Part shown: positions 53,516-62,670 of the stretch, in pieces
Position numbering within the stretch: position 1 is the first letter of the stretch
Layout: every line of letters begins with the position of its first letter
Source of the DNA: Sphingopyxis sp. BSN-002
GTDB lineage: Bacteria > Pseudomonadota > Alphaproteobacteria > Sphingomonadales > Sphingomonadaceae
Reading direction: 5' to 3'
NCBI RefSeq assembly: GCF_022024275.1
Contig: NZ_CP091804.1
Location: 496,001-560,000 of the forward strand
Length of the DNA stretch: 64,000 nucleotides
Notes under the pieces: model-generated
Seen by the model: the letters and a program-made list of their open reading frames with translations, nothing else
What the model was told of the DNA's origin: nothing
The model's database searches: none
Translations under genes and position numbers: made by a program

Positions 53516-55585
53516 ATGCGCCTGTTTTTGCTTGCCGCCCTGCTGGCCTCGGCCGCACCCGCCGCCGTGCATGCACATGAAGAGCCCGCTCCCGTGGCGC
53601 AATCCAAACCCGTTCCCAAGGATGAACTGCTGAAGCCTCCCGCTGACGCGGTTCATTATGTCGTCGTCTCCGAATCGGGCAAGCATGGCGACCAGTGGCG
53701 CTGGCAGCTTGCCGATGGCCGCACCGCCTATCGCTGGTCGCAAGAGCTGCGCGGCTGGATCACCGAGATGGATCAGGTCACCACCTTCGGTCCCGGCGGC
53801 ACGATCGCGGCAACAACCATGCGCGGGGTCACACCCTCGGGCGACGCCGCCGAGGACTATCGGGTCGCGGATGGCCGCGCGAGCTGGAATACGGCCACCG
53901 ACACGGGCGAGGCGGCCGCTGGCGGCTGGTACATCCCTGCCGGCGGCGTCGGCATCGCCAACGCGCCGATGATCGACGCGCTCGCCGCCGCGGGCGATGC
54001 GGGGATCGCTTTTCTGCCAAGCGGCCGGGGCCGGATGACCTTTGGCCCGACCGAGGTCATTCAGGGGCCCGGCGGACCCAAGACGGTCCAGCTTGCCTTC
54101 ATCAGCGGTATTCTGCCCTCGCCGCTCCCCGTCTGGCTCGACGAAAACAAGCGCTATTTCGCCGACATCAGCTTCATCTCGGTGATCCCTGCAGGCTATG
54201 AGGGTGTGCTCAAACAGCTCAAGGCCGTTCAGGACAAGGCCACAGCGGATGCCGTTGCCGGCATCGCGAAGCGCTTCCTGTCTGATGCAGCGAAAGCCCC
54301 CGTGCTGATCGACAACGTCCAGCTGTTCGACGCCGACAAGGGCGTGTTCCTCGCGAACCGCGCGGTCCTCGCCAGAGACGGCAAGATCGCCGCCATCGGT
54401 GCCGCGGGCTCGCTGAAAGCCCCCGCCGGCGCGCAAGTCATCGACGGACGCGGCAAGACGCTCGTACCGGGCATCTGGGACAGCCATCTCCACATCGGCG
54501 ACGATTGGGACGTGCTGTCGAACATGGCGAACGGGATCACCAGCTTCCGCAGCCCCGGAACCAACCTCGACCGCGCGGTCGAGGCGACCAAGCGCCGCGC
54601 CGATCACAGCCTGCTGATGGGCGAACCTTTCATCTCGGTCATCGTCGACAAGAAGGATCCGCTCTCGGCGCAGGGCGCCGAGGTCGTCAGCAGCGCCGAG
54701 GAAGCGATCGCCGCAGTGCGCCGGATCAAGGCGGCGGGGCTGTGGGGCGTCAAATTCTACACGTCGATGAACCCGGCGTGGATTGCCCCCGCCGCGGCCG
54801 AAGCCCACCGCCTCGGCCTCCATGTTCATGGCCATGTGCCCGCCGGGATGAAGCCCAGCGAGGCGGTGACCGCAGGCTATGACGAACTCACCCACCTCAA
54901 TTTCGTCGCGATGGAAGCAATGCCGCGCGAGGTGATCGACAAGGCGAACACACGGGCACGAGTCGAGGGACCGGCGCGTTACTTCAAGGATGTCGACCTC
55001 GACGGGCCGCTCATGTCGGGCTTCGTCGCCGACCTTGCGAAGAAGAAGACCATCGTCGACCCGACGATCGTGATCTTCGAAGGCATGCTGACGCAGGACG
55101 GCGGCAAGGCCCAGCCCGCCTATGCTCCCTATATGGGCATCATCTCGCCCGTCCTCGAACGTTCGACCTTCACCGCGGCGGGCTATCCGCTGGTCGATGG
55201 CCTGACGCGCGACGACTATCGCAAGAGCTATGCGAAGATGGTCGATCTCGTCGGCCGCCTGCACAAGGCGGGCGTGCCGATCGTCGCAGGCACCGACGGC
55301 TGGGGGATCGAACTGATCCGCGAGCTCGAAATCTATCGCCAGGCGGGCTTCACCCCCGCCGAGGCAATCCAGAGCGCGACGATCGTCCCCGCACGCGTTG
55401 TCGGCGCCGACAAGCGCACCGGCTCGATCGCCGTCGGCAAGGAGGCCGACATGGTGCTCGTCGACGGCGACCCCTCGACCGACCTCGGCGCACTGCGCCG
55501 CGTCGTGACGGTGATCAGCGACGGCTATGTCATGGATGCCGACGAGTTGCGGAAAGCGGCCGGGTACAGCGGCCGCCCGAAATAG
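53516..55585 (+). CDS. Exported metal-dependent amidohydrolase
   Basis: The 689-residue protein has a signal peptide (MRLFLLAALLASAAPAAVHA). A roughly 240-residue N-terminal region of unknown fold is followed by an amidohydrolase barrel (about 265-680). Metal ligands are visible: GIWDSHLHIGDD (His-x-His), GLWGVKFYTS (Lys), LHVHGHVPAG and YDELTHLNF (His) and IVAGTDGWGI (Asp). A terminal GKEADMVLVDGDPSTDLG completes the imidazolonepropionase/prolidase-like arrangement. The substrate is unknown; exported members often act on peptides or modified amino acids. AGGGGAG lies before the ATG. It is monocistronic, between the gyrA terminator and the EAL gene. Confidence 0.87.
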   Translation: MRLFLLAALLASAAPAAVHAHEEPAPVAQSKPVPKDELLKPPADAVHYVVVSESGKHGDQWRWQLADGRTAYRWSQELRGWITEMDQVTTFGPGGTIAATTMRGVTPSGDAAEDYRVADGRASWNTATDTGEAAAGGWYIPAGGVGIANAPMIDALAAAGDAGIAFLPSGRGRMTFGPTEVIQGPGGPKTVQLAFISGILPSPLPVWLDENKRYFADISFISVIPAGYEGVLKQLKAVQDKATADAVAGIAKRFLSDAAKAPVLIDNVQLFDADKGVFLANRAVLARDGKIAAIGAAGSLKAPAGAQVIDGRGKTLVPGIWDSHLHIGDDWDVLSNMANGITSFRSPGTNLDRAVEATKRRADHSLLMGEPFISVIVDKKDPLSAQGAEVVSSAEEAIAAVRRIKAAGLWGVKFYTSMNPAWIAPAAAEAHRLGLHVHGHVPAGMKPSEAVTAGYDELTHLNFVAMEAMPREVIDKANTRARVEGPARYFKDVDLDGPLMSGFVADLAKKKTIVDPTIVIFEGMLTQDGGKAQPAYAPYMGIISPVLERSTFTAAGYPLVDGLTRDDYRKSYAKMVDLVGRLHKAGVPIVAGTDGWGIELIRELEIYRQAGFTPAEAIQSATIVPARVVGADKRTGSIAVGKEADMVLVDGDPSTDLGALRRVVTVISDGYVMDADELRKAAGYSGRPK

Positions 55586-55694
55586 TCGGCGGCGGTTTGA
55601 AACCGATACGGAGCAATTGACACCAATCTGGCAGTTTAACTCCGGACAGACCTGCCGTTACTCCATATTCTAGGGGGATGGCGCGAGGTTCGAT

Positions 55695-57863
55695 GTGAAG
55701 TGTCCGGTGCGGTCAGACGATGAGGCGGGGCGCCTTGCGGCGCTCGCCGAATATGGGATCGACGAGCGCGAGGGACTGCCGAGCCTGCAGCCGATCGTCG
55801 AGATGGCCGTTCGCATGTTCGATTGCCCCGCCGCCGCGGTGAACATGATCGGCGACGACCATGTCTTTCTGGCTGCGAACGAAGGAGTTCGCGACTGCGA
55901 CATGTCGCGCGACGTCAGCTTCTGCGCCCATGCGATCAACCAGGACGGCGTCATGGTCGTCGAAGATGCCGCCCACGATCCGCGCTTTCACGACAACCCG
56001 CTCGTCAAGGCCGGCCTGATCCGCTTCTACGCGGGCGTCGCGCTGAAATCGCCTTCGGGGCACGCCCTTGGAGCGCTCTGTGTGCTCGACGGCGAACCCC
56101 ACGCGACGTTCGCGACAGAGGACCGGCGTCGCCTGATGGATCTCGCCTCGCTCGTCTCGGACAAGCTGGAACTCCGCCGTCTGGAGACCCAGGCAGCCGC
56201 GAAACCCAGCCGCTTCGAGGCAAGCGCCGCGACCTCGCCGAACGCCGTGATCTGCTTTGGTACCGATGCACGGATCACGGCGTGGAATGCCGCCGCCGCA
56301 GCCATGTTCGGCCATGCGGAAGCCACGATGATTGGCGAACCGATCGACCGGATTATCGACGCGCGCGACCATCCGCTCGTCCATGCCGCGATCGCGCGGG
56401 TGCTCGGCGGCGGCACGCCGCTGACCGAAGCAACCCCTCTGACTGGCGTTCGCGCATCGGGCGACCGCTTTCCCGGCGAGATTCACTGGTCGCACTGGCA
56501 CGAAAACGGCAAGATGCACTTCGGCACGATCGTTCGCGATATGACCGAAGTGCGCCGCGAGCATGACGCGCTCTATCGCCTCGCAAACTATGACAGCCTG
56601 ACCGGCCTTCCGAACCGTAACCTGCTGCGGACCCGGCTCGCCGAAACCATCGGCGCGGGAATTCCGCTTGCGATCCTCGTTACCGATCTTGGCGGGTTCG
56701 CCGACATCAATAATACGCTGGGCCATGCCGCCGGCGATGCGGTTCTCTCCGAAATCGGCGATCGGCTGAGCGCGATCGGCGGCGGGCTCGACCTCGTCGC
56801 TCGGATCGGCGGCGCCGCCTTCGCGTTCGTGGCCGAAGGGCGCAATCCGCTCGCGCTCGACGCGCTCGCCAGCCGGATACTCGCAGCGATCGCCGAGCCT
56901 ATCCACGTCGACGGACAGGAGGTCCGACTGGCCGGAAACGTCGGGATCGCCGCTGCGCCCGCGCACGGCGCGAGCGACGCCGAACTGATCGGCAGCGCCG
57001 AGCTGGCGCTCTTCCAAGCGCGCCAGCGCGGGCCCGGCACATCGTTCCACTTCATCCCGAATCTCCGCGCCGAAGCGGTCGCACGGCGCATGTACGACGC
57101 CGAGCTTCACCACGCGTTCGAGCGCGAGGAGTTTTGCCTCTTCTACCAGCCGCAGGTCCGTCTTGCTGACCATGGGCTTGCCGGCGCCGAGGCGCTCATC
57201 CGCTGGAAGCATCCGACGCGCGGATTGTTGCCACCTTCGGCCTTTCTCCCCGCGCTCGACGCGGGCGTGCTGGCCGCGCCGGTCGGAACATGGGTGATCG
57301 AGACCGCGTGTGCGCAAGCGGCCGCGTGGCGCCGGCTCGCTCCCGCTTTCCGGATGGGAGTCAATCTTTCGTCCGCGCAGTTCCGGCGTGGCGATCTGGT
57401 GAAGGTCGTCGATACGGCATTGCGGCGCCACGGGATCGCGCCCGAGACGCTTGAACTGGAGATCACCGAAAACATCCTGCTCCATGACGAGGATGATGTG
57501 ATCGCGCATCTTGAGGCTCTGCGCGAACGCGGGGTCGCCTTGTCCTTCGACGACTTCGGGACCGGCTTCGCGTCGCTGAACCTGCTCCGCGTGGTGCCGG
57601 TGACGCACATCAAGATCGACAAGAGCTTCACCTTCCTCATGCGCAGTTCGGAACGCGACCGTGTCATCGTCACCGGGCTTGTGGAAATGGCGCGCCGGCT
57701 GGGAATCGGGGTCATCGCCGAAGGCGTCGAGGATGAAGACGATGCCGCCTTTCTCCGCTCCTATGGTTGCGACGAAGGACAGGGCTATTGGTTCGGCGAG
57801 CCCGTTCCGGCAGCGATCTTCGAGGAGCTTTATCTGGGCAAGCGCATGGCCTCGGCCGTCTGA
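55695..57863 (+). CDS. GAF-PAS-GGDEF(degenerate)-EAL c-di-GMP protein
   Basis: The 722-residue cytosolic signalling protein has a GAF domain (about 20-160), a PAS domain (about 172-285), a GGDEF domain (about 295-455) and an EAL domain (about 465-715). The cyclase signature reads IGGAAF at residues 371-376 in place of GGDEF, so c-di-GMP synthesis is not expected. The phosphodiesterase side looks intact: GAEALIRWKHP (Glu499), ELEITENILLHD, SFDDFGTGFASL and VIAEGVEDEDD. It is therefore probably a c-di-GMP phosphodiesterase tuned by GAF/PAS ligands, possibly with GTP bound at the dead cyclase site. The GTG start at 55695 has GAGG six bases before it. Confidence 0.92.
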   Translation: MKCPVRSDDEAGRLAALAEYGIDEREGLPSLQPIVEMAVRMFDCPAAAVNMIGDDHVFLAANEGVRDCDMSRDVSFCAHAINQDGVMVVEDAAHDPRFHDNPLVKAGLIRFYAGVALKSPSGHALGALCVLDGEPHATFATEDRRRLMDLASLVSDKLELRRLETQAAAKPSRFEASAATSPNAVICFGTDARITAWNAAAAAMFGHAEATMIGEPIDRIIDARDHPLVHAAIARVLGGGTPLTEATPLTGVRASGDRFPGEIHWSHWHENGKMHFGTIVRDMTEVRREHDALYRLANYDSLTGLPNRNLLRTRLAETIGAGIPLAILVTDLGGFADINNTLGHAAGDAVLSEIGDRLSAIGGGLDLVARIGGAAFAFVAEGRNPLALDALASRILAAIAEPIHVDGQEVRLAGNVGIAAAPAHGASDAELIGSAELALFQARQRGPGTSFHFIPNLRAEAVARRMYDAELHHAFEREEFCLFYQPQVRLADHGLAGAEALIRWKHPTRGLLPPSAFLPALDAGVLAAPVGTWVIETACAQAAAWRRLAPAFRMGVNLSSAQFRRGDLVKVVDTALRRHGIAPETLELEITENILLHDEDDVIAHLEALRERGVALSFDDFGTGFASLNLLRVVPVTHIKIDKSFTFLMRSSERDRVIVTGLVEMARRLGIGVIAEGVEDEDDAAFLRSYGCDEGQGYWFGEPVPAAIFEELYLGKRMASAV

Positions 57864-57905
57864 TAGGCCAGGGATAACCGCCTTGTCCTCCCGCGGGGGC
57901 CCGAA

Positions 57906-58466
57906 TTAGCGGCGCTTGGCGTTCCAGGCGCGAACCGCAGCCATCGTCTTTTCGATATGTGCCTGCGGCTTGCTGTCGGTGTAGCTCAGCAGGATCGTCC
58001 CGTTCGGGGCGATGACATAGGATGTGCGATTGGAAAGCGGCTTGCCGTCGGGCCCCTGCATTGTCGCGTCATATTTCGCCGCGGTCTTCGCGCCAGGATC
58101 GGCCGCGACGGCGAACTTGTCGCGGCATTCGGAGCGCGAGAATTCGGCGACGCGGTGGATATTGCCCGCGGTCACGCCGATCACGCGCGCGCCGAGTTGA
58201 TTGAACTGGCCGTTCGCCTCCGCGAACAGATGCGCCTCGACCGTACAGCCGGGGGTAAAGGCGGCGGGAAAGAAATAGAGCACCACCGGCCCGTTCCGCA
58301 GCGTCTGCTTCAGCGACAGGCTGAATTCCTTGCCGCCCTGCGCGGCATTCAGCGTGAAGTCGGGAGCCTTGGTGCCCTGCTTAAGAGCAGCGACGCCCTG
58401 TGCAGGCAAAATGGCCAGCGACAGGCCAAGGCCGAACGACATCGTGATTTTCGTCAGGGTTTTCAT
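57906..58466 (-). CDS. Exported peroxiredoxin (AhpC/TSA, BCP-like)
   Basis: The 186-residue thioredoxin-fold peroxidase has a signal peptide (LGLSLAILPAQGVAA). The peroxidatic Cys is in YFFPAAFTPGCTVEAHLFAE, and an Arg-containing late segment is GKPLSNRTSYVIAPNG. A second Cys (FSRSECRDKF) may resolve the disulfide. Export implies defence against peroxide in the periplasm; its reductant there is unknown. A 32-base hairpin ends nine bases before its ATG, overlapping the likely ribosome site. It is downstream of, and possibly co-transcribed with, the glycine-zipper gene. Confidence 0.9.
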   Translation of the reverse strand: MKTLTKITMSFGLGLSLAILPAQGVAALKQGTKAPDFTLNAAQGGKEFSLSLKQTLRNGPVVLYFFPAAFTPGCTVEAHLFAEANGQFNQLGARVIGVTAGNIHRVAEFSRSECRDKFAVAADPGAKTAAKYDATMQGPDGKPLSNRTSYVIAPNGTILLSYTDSKPQAHIEKTMAAVRAWNAKRR

Positions 58467-58475
58467 CGGCGGACT

Positions 58476-58507
58476 CCGGAGCGAAGCGCAAGGGCGCCTC
58501 GCTCCGG
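58476..58507 (-). promoter_or_regulatory. Hairpin at the peroxiredoxin ribosome binding site
   Basis: CCGGAGCGA (58476-58484) pairs with TCGCTCCGG (58499-58507), and inside GCGC pairs with GCGC around a four-base loop, giving 13 pairs with one mismatch. On the message the 3' arm ends in CCGG, whose GG begins the GGAG that would be the Shine-Dalgarno of the peroxiredoxin. It may instead be a terminator of the upstream gene, but no T tract follows. Confidence 0.5.
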
Positions 58508-58571
58508 CATCTCTACCGCGATATCCGCCGACACGGCATAAAAATGTGCGGCGACGGATCCGGTCAGCGGA

Positions 58572-58949
58572 TCAGCAGCGGCGGCCGCCGCGATCGATCT
58601 CGCGCCCGATCAGCGCACCGGCAGCGCCGCCGATGATCGTTCCCGGAACGCGGTCGCCATAGCGATCGACCTCGCGGCCGAGCAGCGCACCCGCGGCGCC
58701 CCCGACGATCAGGCCCGTCGTGCCGCTGCCGCGGCGGCAATAATAGCGGCGGTCGCGATAGTCGCTGCGGCGATGATCGCGATAATAATCGCGCCGATAG
58801 TCGCGGCGGTCGCTGTAGCGGTCATGATCGCGGTGGCTGTAATGGCCGTGGCGATGATGGCGATCGCGCGCATCGGCTTCGGCGGGCAGCGCCGCAACGG
58901 CACTCGCGCCAATCAGCACGGTCAACGCCAGTTTCCTGAAAAATAGCAT
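58572..58949 (-). CDS. Exported glycine-zipper (2TM) protein
   Basis: The 125-residue protein has a signal peptide (LALTVLIGASAVAALPAEA). A middle of about 50 residues consists almost only of Asp, Arg, His and Tyr (DRHHRHGHYSHRDHDRYSD and onward). Two glycine-zipper repeats follow (GLIVGGAAGALLGREVDRYG and GTIIGGAAGALIGREIDRGG). Glycine-zipper proteins of the RcnB/SmpA-adjacent and 17-kDa antigen type sit in or at the outer membrane. The charged His-rich middle could bind metal or polyanions. The ATG at 58949 is preceded by GGAGACGAC; the longer upstream frame crosses the divergent promoter. Confidence 0.82.
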   Translation of the reverse strand: MLFFRKLALTVLIGASAVAALPAEADARDRHHRHGHYSHRDHDRYSDRRDYRRDYYRDHRRSDYRDRRYYCRRGSGTTGLIVGGAAGALLGREVDRYGDRVPGTIIGGAAGALIGREIDRGGRRC

Positions 58950-59112
58950 CTGTCGTCTCCAATGGTCCCCGCGAAGCAGATTAGGAGTCGAAAGATGGCG
59001 CCCCGCTGAATTCCCCCTGCCCCGGCCCGGCGCCCGCATCGGCTCGGCGAGCTTTCGGGGCGGCCCGTCGCGCGCGATTGACCCGGCGCCGCAATCGGCG
59101 CAGCATCGCGCC

Positions 59113-59952
59113 ATGATCACCATCACCCCCAGCGGTCAGGCTTGCGGCGCACGCGTGACCGGCGTCGACTTCACGCAGCCGCTCGATGCCGAAACGGTCG
59201 CCGAAATCCGCGCCGCTTGGCTCGATCATCACGTCCTTGCCTTCCCCGACCAGAAGATGAGTGCGGGCGATCTCGAACGCTTCACCGGCTATTTCGGCGG
59301 TTTCGGGGACGATCCCTTTATCCGGCCCATCCCCGGGCACGAGCATATCATTGCGGTGAAGCGCAAGGCCGACGAGACCGCGCCGCTGTTCGCCGAGAAC
59401 TGGCACAGCGACTGGAGTTTTCAGGAGCGTCCGCCCGCGGGCACCTGCCTCTTCGGCATCACCATCCCGCCCGTCGGCGGGAACACCGAATTTTCGAACC
59501 AGCACGCCGCGCTCGACGCAATGCCCGCCGAGCTGCGCGCGCGCGTAGACGGGCTGCAGGCGGTCCACAGTGCCCGCAACGGCTACGCCCCCACGGGCAT
59601 GTATGGGGCGAACGATCAGGGTCGCAGCATGGACATCCGCTCGGACGAAAAGGCGCTCGAAACGCAGCGCCATCCCTTCGTCCGCGAGCATCCCGAAACC
59701 GGCCGCAAGGGCCTCTTCGGCTGCGCCGGCTATATCATCGGCTTCGACGGCCTCGACGATAGCGAGGCGCTGCCCCTCCTCTACGATCTCATCCAGTGGC
59801 AGGGACGCGAAGAGTTCCGCTATAGCCACGCCTGGGAGCCAGACATGCTCGTCATGTGGGACAACCGTTCGGTGCTTCACCGCGCGACCGGCGGCTACGA
59901 TGGCCACGACCGCCTGCTCCACCGCACGACCATCGCGGCATGGGATGGTTGA
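59113..59952 (+). CDS. TauD/TfdA-family Fe(II)/2-oxoglutarate dioxygenase
   Basis: The 279-residue double-stranded beta-helix enzyme hydroxylates a substrate using Fe(II), oxygen and 2-oxoglutarate. The iron-binding His-x-Asp is in NWHSDWSFQERPP and the distal His in LVMWDNRSVLHRATGGYDGH; the co-substrate Arg is in HDRLLHRTTIAAW. The N-terminus ITITPSGQACGARVTGVDFT is typical. Relatives act on taurine, 2,4-D, alkyl sulfates and others, and no neighbour suggests which. It starts in the 163-base gap divergent from the glycine-zipper gene. Confidence 0.9.
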   Translation: MITITPSGQACGARVTGVDFTQPLDAETVAEIRAAWLDHHVLAFPDQKMSAGDLERFTGYFGGFGDDPFIRPIPGHEHIIAVKRKADETAPLFAENWHSDWSFQERPPAGTCLFGITIPPVGGNTEFSNQHAALDAMPAELRARVDGLQAVHSARNGYAPTGMYGANDQGRSMDIRSDEKALETQRHPFVREHPETGRKGLFGCAGYIIGFDGLDDSEALPLLYDLIQWQGREEFRYSHAWEPDMLVMWDNRSVLHRATGGYDGHDRLLHRTTIAAWDG

Positions 59953-60067
59953 CCGCCAAACTCTTCCAAAGACATGAAATATCGGCACGGGCTGTGATCG
60001 CCGACATTGTCATGCATGCGGATGCGGAGGTAGCCGGAGCCTGCCCCCCATACGAAAGCGATCTGCC

Positions 60068-60589
60068 ATGCGCCTTGCCGCCCTCCTTCTCCTTCCCTTC
60101 GGCGCCTTGCTGACCGGCGGTGCCGCGCCCGAACGTACGCGCACGCCTTTCGACGGCGCATGGATGAACTGCGAGAGCTATCAAGGCGCGAACATCTGTT
60201 CCTACACGCTGATGGTGCAGGCAGGCACGCGCGTCTGCGGCGTCCAGCGCGATTTCGCGACCAACGCCTATTATACACAGCGCTTCGTCGCGACTGCCGA
60301 AGGCAAGAGCGCGCGCATCGACAGGATCTGCGGCGATCCTGGTTCCGAAACCGACACATATTGCGCCGGCCGTGCGCCCGCCGGCGTCGAAAAGACGGGG
60401 TGGGGAGCTTCGAACCGGACGCTCCACGCCTGCGGCAACCACCTCTACGGCGCCGACGATGGCGAAGCCTTCTCCTGCGCCGCCGCGCGGCCCGAGGCTG
60501 GATTGCCGAAAGTCCGAACCCTCTCGAACGAAGGCCCCGAGGCCGACGACGAGGCGTGGCTGGTGTCGTGCGCCGCCGGTAGGGACTAG
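60068..60589 (+). CDS. Exported cysteine-containing protein, function unknown
   Basis: The 173-residue protein has a signal peptide (MRLAALLLLPFGALLTGGAA). The mature part has eight or so cysteines spread along it (MNCESYQGANICSYTL, RVCGVQRDF, RICGDPGS, TYCAGR, HACGNHLYG, FSCAAA, VSCAAG), which suggests several disulfides in the periplasm. I do not recognise a domain. It stands 115 bases after the dioxygenase, so a separate promoter is possible. Its stop shares CTAG with the convergent YhhN gene. Confidence 0.68.
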   Translation: MRLAALLLLPFGALLTGGAAPERTRTPFDGAWMNCESYQGANICSYTLMVQAGTRVCGVQRDFATNAYYTQRFVATAEGKSARIDRICGDPGSETDTYCAGRAPAGVEKTGWGASNRTLHACGNHLYGADDGEAFSCAAARPEAGLPKVRTLSNEGPEADDEAWLVSCAAGRD

Positions 60590-61248
60590 GTTTTCGCTTC
60601 TTTTGCCAGGGTGCTGACCACGCCCCACGCGATCAGCGCCTGCCCGCCAAAATAGAGCGGCCAGACAAGCCACATCGTGACATCCTTGCTGAGCACGGCC
60701 CCCTCGCCCGCAAATATGAACAGGTCGCTCGCAAGGAACATCATCGCGCCGATGCCGGTGCGATAGCGCGGAAAGCGGCTCGTCCACGCGGCGGCCGCCA
60801 TCGCGGCAACGAACAGCGAATAGACCGCTGCGTGCCACCAGCCGGGCTGAGGACTGAGCATGCCCCAGACGATCGCCAGCGTCGCGGGCATCGTCAGCCA
60901 GCCCAGCAGGCGCTGCGACGGCGTCATCTGCGCGCGGCGGTTCATGAGGTACAGGGTAATCGCGATGATGTGCCCCACCGCGAACGCCGACGCGCCGGCG
61001 ATCAGCCCTTTCGCATCGAGCAGCCAGTCGCCGAGCGCTCCGAAGCCGAGCACCGCAGCGATCAGCCAGCCGTTCCGTTCGCGCGCATTCGCCGCCGCCC
61101 AGACCGCGAGCAGACCGACGCCGCTCGTCTTCCACGCCCAGATCGCCGGGCCGTCAAGCCGCTGGAGCACAGCGACGAAGAAGCTGATCCCGCCCAGCAG
61201 CGCCAGCCACCAAAGCCACCGCGCGCGATCCCAGCCTGCTTCACTCAT
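60586..61248 (-). CDS. YhhN family membrane protein (lysoplasmalogenase-like)
   Basis: The 220-residue integral membrane protein has about seven to eight helices and the family's polar motifs in helices: FGALGDWLLDAKGLIAGASA (Asp pair), FAVGHIIAITLYLM (His) and GAMMFLASDLFIFAGE (Ser-Asp). The family includes mammalian TMEM86B, which cleaves the vinyl-ether bond of lysoplasmalogens, and some bacterial members have the same activity. Whether this organism makes plasmalogens is unclear, so the substrate may differ. It is convergent with the exported Cys-rich gene and divergent from trmFO. Confidence 0.83.
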   Translation of the reverse strand: MSEAGWDRARWLWWLALLGGISFFVAVLQRLDGPAIWAWKTSGVGLLAVWAAANARERNGWLIAAVLGFGALGDWLLDAKGLIAGASAFAVGHIIAITLYLMNRRAQMTPSQRLLGWLTMPATLAIVWGMLSPQPGWWHAAVYSLFVAAMAAAAWTSRFPRYRTGIGAMMFLASDLFIFAGEGAVLSKDVTMWLVWPLYFGGQALIAWGVVSTLAKEAKT

Positions 61249-61323
61249 GCTCCGCCCCTTTGCATCTTGTCTCCAACCGGCCTAGTGCGCGGCTCCACAA
61301 GTACAAGTCAACGGATAGCGTAA

Positions 61324-62670
61324 ATGAGCCACGACATTCACATCATCGGCGGCGGCCTCGCCGGCTCCGAGGCAGCATGGCAGCTCGCCGAGGCCGGCTA
61401 TCGCGTCCGCCTGTCCGAAATGCGCGGCGGGGGCGACATGACCCCTGCGCATCAGGGCGAGACGCTCGCCGAGATGGTCTGCTCGAACAGCTTCCGCAGC
61501 GACGACGGCGACAGCAACGCGGTCGGCTTGCTCCACCGCGAGATGCGGACGCTCGGCTCGATCATCATGCGCGAGGCCGACGCCACCAAAGTCCCCGCAG
61601 GCTCGGCGCTCGCCGTCGACCGCGACCTCTTCTCGGGCGGCGTCACCAGGGCGCTGTCAGAGCATCCCAACGTCACCATCGTACGCGAACGCATCGACAC
61701 GCTGCCGGGCGAGGGCATGACCATCGTCGCCACCGGTCCGCTGACCGCCGCATCGCTCGCCGAGAGCATCGGCGCCGCTACGGGCAAGGATGCGCTCGCC
61801 TTCTTCGATGCGATCGCCCCCATCGTCTACCGCGACAGCATCGATATGGACGTCGCATGGATGGCGAGCCGCTGGGACAAGGTCGGGCCGATCGGCGACG
61901 GCAAGGACTATATCAACTGCCCGATGGACAAGGATCAGTATCACGCCTTTGTCCAGGGGCTGGTCGACGGCGACAAGACCGACTTCAAGGACTGGGAAAA
62001 GGACACGCCCTATTTCGAGGGCTGCATGCCGATCGAGGTGATGGCCGAACGCGGCCCCGAAACGCTGCGCTTCGGTCCGATGAAGGGCGTCGGCCTCGAC
62101 AACCCGCGCACCGGGCGCTGGCCCTATGCCGTCGTCCAGCTCCGGCAGGACAATGCGCTCGGCACGCTGTGGAACATGGTCGGCTTCCAGACCAAGCTGA
62201 AGCACGCTGCGCAGGTCGAGCTGTTCCGCACCATCCCCGGCCTCGAAAAGGCCGAGTTCGCACGCCTCGGCGGCCTTCACCGCAACAGCTTCATCCGCTC
62301 GCCCGAATTGCTCGACGGCCAGCTTCGCCTGAAGTCCGCGCCGCACATCCGCTTCGCCGGCCAGATCACCGGCTGCGAAGGCTATGTCGAAAGCGCCGCG
62401 ATCGGCCTCGTCGCCGCACGCTTCGCGATCGCCGAACTCGGCGGCCGCACGCTGCCCCCGCCCCCGCCCGAAACCGCGCTCGGCGCGCTGCTCGGCCACA
62501 TCACCGGTGGCGCCGACGCCTCATCCTATCAGCCGATGAACGTCAACTTCGGCCTCTTCCCGCCGCTTGCAGAGGATGTGCGCAAGAAGGACCGCAAGCT
62601 CGGCTATACCCAGCGCGCGGGTCAGGCGCTGGCCGAATGGATGAAGCAGGCCGAGGGCGTCGCAGCCTAA
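61324..62670 (+). CDS. trmFO: Methylenetetrahydrofolate--tRNA-(uracil-5-)-methyltransferase
   Basis: The 448-residue folate/FAD-dependent enzyme makes m5U54 in the T-loop of tRNA. The FAD loop is [20 protein letters not shown]. Conserved segments [34 protein letters not shown] (catalytic-type Cys), [14 protein letters not shown] (second Cys) and [13 protein letters not shown] are all present, and the C-terminus has [19 protein letters not shown]. It resembles GidA but has the shorter TrmFO length. Its TAA stop shares CTAA with the convergent EF-hand gene. Confidence 0.97.
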   Translation: MSHDIHIIGGGLAGSEAAWQLAEAGYRVRLSEMRGGGDMTPAHQGETLAEMVCSNSFRSDDGDSNAVGLLHREMRTLGSIIMREADATKVPAGSALAVDRDLFSGGVTRALSEHPNVTIVRERIDTLPGEGMTIVATGPLTAASLAESIGAATGKDALAFFDAIAPIVYRDSIDMDVAWMASRWDKVGPIGDGKDYINCPMDKDQYHAFVQGLVDGDKTDFKDWEKDTPYFEGCMPIEVMAERGPETLRFGPMKGVGLDNPRTGRWPYAVVQLRQDNALGTLWNMVGFQTKLKHAAQVELFRTIPGLEKAEFARLGGLHRNSFIRSPELLDGQLRLKSAPHIRFAGQITGCEGYVESAAIGLVAARFAIAELGGRTLPPPPPETALGALLGHITGGADASSYQPMNVNFGLFPPLAEDVRKKDRKLGYTQRAGQALAEWMKQAEGVAA

